DNA of 8,084 bases from Planctomycetota bacterium (GTDB taxonomy: Bacteria > Planctomycetota > Planctomycetia > Planctomycetales > Planctomycetaceae), in NCBI GenBank assembly GCA_003669575.1, contig QWOR01000133.1, positions 1 through 8,084 on the forward strand, given 5' to 3'. Numbering within the stretch: position 1 is the stretch's first letter; each line of letters opens with the position of its first letter. Below the pieces are notes generated by a model that was given only the letters and a program-made list of their open reading frames with translations, was not told where the DNA came from and did no database searches. The position numbers and the translations under genes were made by a program. Positions 5,918 through 8,084 of the stretch are shown piece by piece.

Positions 5918-5985
5918 GCCCGACGTGATCCCGGCAGCCATTCGCTCCCCGGAATTTGCTGCACGGCTGTGGTACACTTTACGGC

Positions 5986-7047
5986 ATGTCCACGCCCGTT
6001 TCACTCTTTGATCGCCCCGGCCTGGAGGCACTGCGCAAGGAGCTGCGGCTTGACCCAACCGTGATCAGGCGGCTGCGAGTCGATCTGCTGAAGCACTTCG
6101 TTCCCGATGCAGCGGGGCTCGCCAGGTTCCCGGCTCCTGTTCGCCTCGCGCTCCACACACTGTCGCTGTATCACCGCAGCGATTCCGAGATCGACGGGGC
6201 CACCAAGCTGTTACTGAAGACGGCCACGGGGATGCTGATTGAGTCGGTGATCCTGCGAGTCGCTTCGGGGCGGACGGCGTTGTGTGTTTCGAGCCAGGTC
6301 GGGTGTGCGGCAGCGTGTGATTTCTGTGCGACAGGAAAAATGGGAATTGCCCGGAACCTGTCTTCCGGCGAGATTCTCGATCAGCTCCTGATCGCGGGGC
6401 AGCTACTCGCCAGCGAAGGTCGCAAGATTCGAAACATTGTCTTCATGGGGATGGGTGAACCGTTTCATAACGAGGAGAATCTCTACGCGACGATCGAGTC
6501 GCTGACCGCTCCGGACCTGTTTCATCATCCGCCGACGAAGTTGCTGGTCTCATCGGTTGGAGTGGCCGATGCGATGGTGCGGTGTGCCCGACGCTTCCCG
6601 AAGGTGAATCTGGCTCTCAGTCTGCACAGTGTCCGGCAGGAGGTCCGCGAACAACTGATCCCGTTGGCACGTACCTATCCGCTGGACCAGTTGCGGGAGG
6701 CAGTCCGCGAGGTCAATGCACTGACCAGTTCGCCGGTCATGATCGAGTATCTGATGCTGGCGGGCCGTAATGATTCGCTCGATGATGCGCGCGAGTTAAG
6801 TGACTGGGTGAGCGGACTGCGGGTCCATGTGAACCTGATACCCTATAACCCGATAGACGAGTCGCCGCATCTGGTCGGCAGTGACAAGCCAGCTCGCGAG
6901 GCGTTCTCTGCTCAGCTCAAAGCTGCGGGGATCGATACCACTCTGCGTTATTCGCTCGGTCAGGATATCGCTGCCGCCTGCGGACAACTGGTTCGGCATG
7001 AAAATCGAAAGCGAGCGATGGGCAGCTCGGAATCGTCACGGCCTTGA
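5986..7047 (+). CDS. rlmN: Radical SAM 23S rRNA methyltransferase, RlmN family
   Basis: A 353-residue protein of normal RlmN length. RlmN uses a 4Fe-4S cluster and S-adenosylmethionine to methylate C2 of A2503 in 23S rRNA, and of A37 in some tRNAs, in the cytoplasm. The cluster motif is C107-AAA-C111-DF-C114. The conserved cysteine seven residues before it (C100, in ALCVSSQVGC) and the C-terminal methyl-carrying cysteine (C332, in GQDIAAACGQL) are both present, so the full mechanism is intact. MGMGEP (154-159), LSLHS (211-215) and NLIPYNP (283-289) are further family landmarks. The N-terminal helical domain is short and somewhat divergent, and the middle (DLFHHPPTKLLVSSVGVAD) differs from proteobacterial RlmN, so it may be a planctomycete subfamily; a Cfr-like C8 activity cannot be excluded but is less likely. 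The ATG at 5986 is favoured over TTG at 5956; TACACT at 5973-5978 is close to the ATG, leaving almost no leader. Confidence 0.88.
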   Translation: MSTPVSLFDRPGLEALRKELRLDPTVIRRLRVDLLKHFVPDAAGLARFPAPVRLALHTLSLYHRSDSEIDGATKLLLKTATGMLIESVILRVASGRTALCVSSQVGCAAACDFCATGKMGIARNLSSGEILDQLLIAGQLLASEGRKIRNIVFMGMGEPFHNEENLYATIESLTAPDLFHHPPTKLLVSSVGVADAMVRCARRFPKVNLALSLHSVRQEVREQLIPLARTYPLDQLREAVREVNALTSSPVMIEYLMLAGRNDSLDDARELSDWVSGLRVHVNLIPYNPIDESPHLVGSDKPAREAFSAQLKAAGIDTTLRYSLGQDIAAACGQLVRHENRKRAMGSSESSRP

Positions 7048-7079
7048 GATCGGACGTGAGGTTCGTGATCCTGCACGAG

Positions 7080-7098
7080 CGGGAGGCAAGTCCCGTTT
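7080..7098 (+). terminator. Weak stem-loop after the RlmN gene
   Basis: CGGGA (7080-7084), six bases, TCCCG (7091-7095), then TTT. A 5-bp stem and a three-base T-run make only a weak intrinsic terminator. It lies 32 nt after the RlmN stop and before the next gene's leader, the right place for one. Confidence 0.3.
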
Positions 7099-7147
7099 AT
7101 CACATTGCAATCAGATCGACACAGTCAGATTCAACGAGGACCATAGC

Positions 7148-8084
7148 ATGCGTTTACGAATGAAGGTTTGGGGATTACTGGTTCTCCTCGGGGCAACATC
7201 GGTGCGAGGGGATGATCTCAAATCCTGGCTCGATACGAATGTCGCTGATCTGGTCGAGGTCTACAAACATTTTCACACGCATCCGGAACTCTCCAATCAG
7301 GAAGAACAGACAGCTGCCCGATTGGCCGACGAACTGAATAAAGCCGGATTTGAGGTCACGACGAAGGTGGGTGGCCACGGTGTGGTGGCTCTCCTGAAGA
7401 ACGGAGATGGACCGACGGTGATGTTTCGCTGCGATCTCGATGCGCTTCCTGTGACTGAAGAGACCGGCCTCCACTACGCGTCGAAAGTCACAACCAAGAA
7501 CGCCGAGGGAGCGACCGTGGGGATCATGCATGCCTGTGGGCATGACATCCATCTGACCAATTTGATCGCACTGGCCCGCTACTCGGCATCGCATCGTGAC
7601 CAGTGGCAGGGAACATTGATGCTGATTGGGCAGCCCGCTGAGGAACTGGTCGATGGGGCTGTCGGGATGCTGCGTGATGGTCTTTACACCCGATTCCCCA
7701 AGCCGCAGTTCGCACTCGCCCTGCATGTCGATGCCGAGCTGGCTGCGGGTAAGGTCGGCTACCGGGCCGGTTATTCGATGGCTAACTCTGACTCCTGCGA
7801 CATCATCATGAAGGGGCGTGGCGGGCACGGATCAAAGCCCGACGCATGCATCGATCCCATCCTGCAGGCTGCACAACTGATCGTCGACCTGCAATCGATC
7901 GTCAGTCGTGAGATCACGCCTCTGCAGCCTGCCGTCGTGACGGTCGGTGCAATTCGAGGCGGTACCAAGCACAACATCATCCCCGATTCCTGCCACCTGA
8001 AGCTGACACTTCGCAGCTACACACCCGAGGTGCGGAAGCAGCTGCATGATGCAGTGAGGAGGAAGTCTAAGGCTGGAGCGGCCA
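7148..8084 (+). CDS. Secreted M20 family amidohydrolase/metallopeptidase (3' end missing)
   Basis: The first 312 codons of a gene open to the window end. Residues 1-21 form a signal peptide (MRLRMK, then VWGLLVLLGATSVRG), so the enzyme is exported. The M20 fold follows with CDLDALPV (95-102), the metal-binding H128-A-C130-G-H132-D-I-H135, the catalytic E165-E166 in GQPAEE, the LHV histidine H193, GRGGHGSKP (223-231) at the dimerisation-domain entry and RGGTKHNIIPDS (270-281). HACGHD and PAEE point to the M20D branch, which cleaves amide bonds of N-acyl amino acids or similar small substrates with two metal ions; the substrate here is unknown. ATG 7148 has a good GAGGA 7 nt upstream (7136-7140); another in-frame ATG at residue 5 is less likely. 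The last metal ligand and the C-terminus lie outside the window. The 100-nt spacing suggests a transcript separate from the RlmN gene. Confidence 0.9.
   Translation, partial: MRLRMKVWGLLVLLGATSVRGDDLKSWLDTNVADLVEVYKHFHTHPELSNQEEQTAARLADELNKAGFEVTTKVGGHGVVALLKNGDGPTVMFRCDLDALPVTEETGLHYASKVTTKNAEGATVGIMHACGHDIHLTNLIALARYSASHRDQWQGTLMLIGQPAEELVDGAVGMLRDGLYTRFPKPQFALALHVDAELAAGKVGYRAGYSMANSDSCDIIMKGRGGHGSKPDACIDPILQAAQLIVDLQSIVSREITPLQPAVVTVGAIRGGTKHNIIPDSCHLKLTLRSYTPEVRKQLHDAVRRKSKAGAA

Noticed and set aside
5956..5985. TTG start adding ten residues to the RlmN protein
   Set aside because: No Shine-Dalgarno is visible and the added residues do not match the family; a -10-like TACACT lies in this stretch. 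A leaderless start at 5986 is possible, but I found no -35 at proper spacing, so no promoter is annotated.
7175..7828. 217-codon minus-strand reading frame
   Set aside because: It is antisense to the M20 amidohydrolase, whose catalytic motifs are all in the plus-strand frame.
1..8084. CRISPR array, tRNA, rRNA, phage or insertion sequence
   Set aside because: No regularly spaced direct repeats, no cloverleaf-like segment, and no transposase, integrase or phage-like protein was seen on either strand.

Overview
The window looks like chromosomal DNA from a planctomycete. The strongest sign is a DUF1559 protein with a prepilin-type N-terminus and an H-X9-DG C-terminus, a family greatly expanded in Planctomycetes. 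A DUF447 protein, a secreted DUF255 protein fused to a DsbD-alpha-like domain, and an intergenic element carrying the core CCCGAAGCGTCAGCGAGG fit the same origin. Base composition is moderately GC-rich and even, with no mobile genes, tRNA, rRNA or CRISPR array.

Left half, minus strand (about 3031 down to 1): a promoter, a cobalamin riboswitch with recognisable P1, core, B12 box and 3' end, and then a DUF1559 pseudopilin-like gene. Next come a 323-bp gap with a 65-nt hairpin and two short palindromes, a small lipoprotein with a zinc-ribbon-like cysteine pattern, a SprT-like zinc metallopeptidase-fold protein, and the first 80 codons of a DUF447 protein. The last two genes are 3 nt apart and surely co-transcribed. 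Whether the lipoprotein and SprT genes belong to the riboswitch transcript is not clear, because palindromes in the gap could mark a second promoter.

Right half, plus strand (3280 to 8084), divergent from the riboswitch transcript: a secreted three-part DUF255/YyaL-like protein, an intergenic inverted repeat, a radical SAM 23S rRNA methyltransferase of the RlmN family, and a secreted M20 amidohydrolase cut by the window end. These three look like neighbours rather than one pathway.

The most interesting feature is the B12 riboswitch placed directly before a pseudopilin-like DUF1559 gene rather than before a known B12 synthesis, transport or B12-independent isozyme gene. The leader also contains a hairpin that competes with riboswitch stem P1 and a second one that covers the DUF1559 Shine-Dalgarno sequence. 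This makes the DUF1559 protein, and perhaps the lipoprotein after it, candidates for a role in corrinoid acquisition or a B12-responsive surface function.
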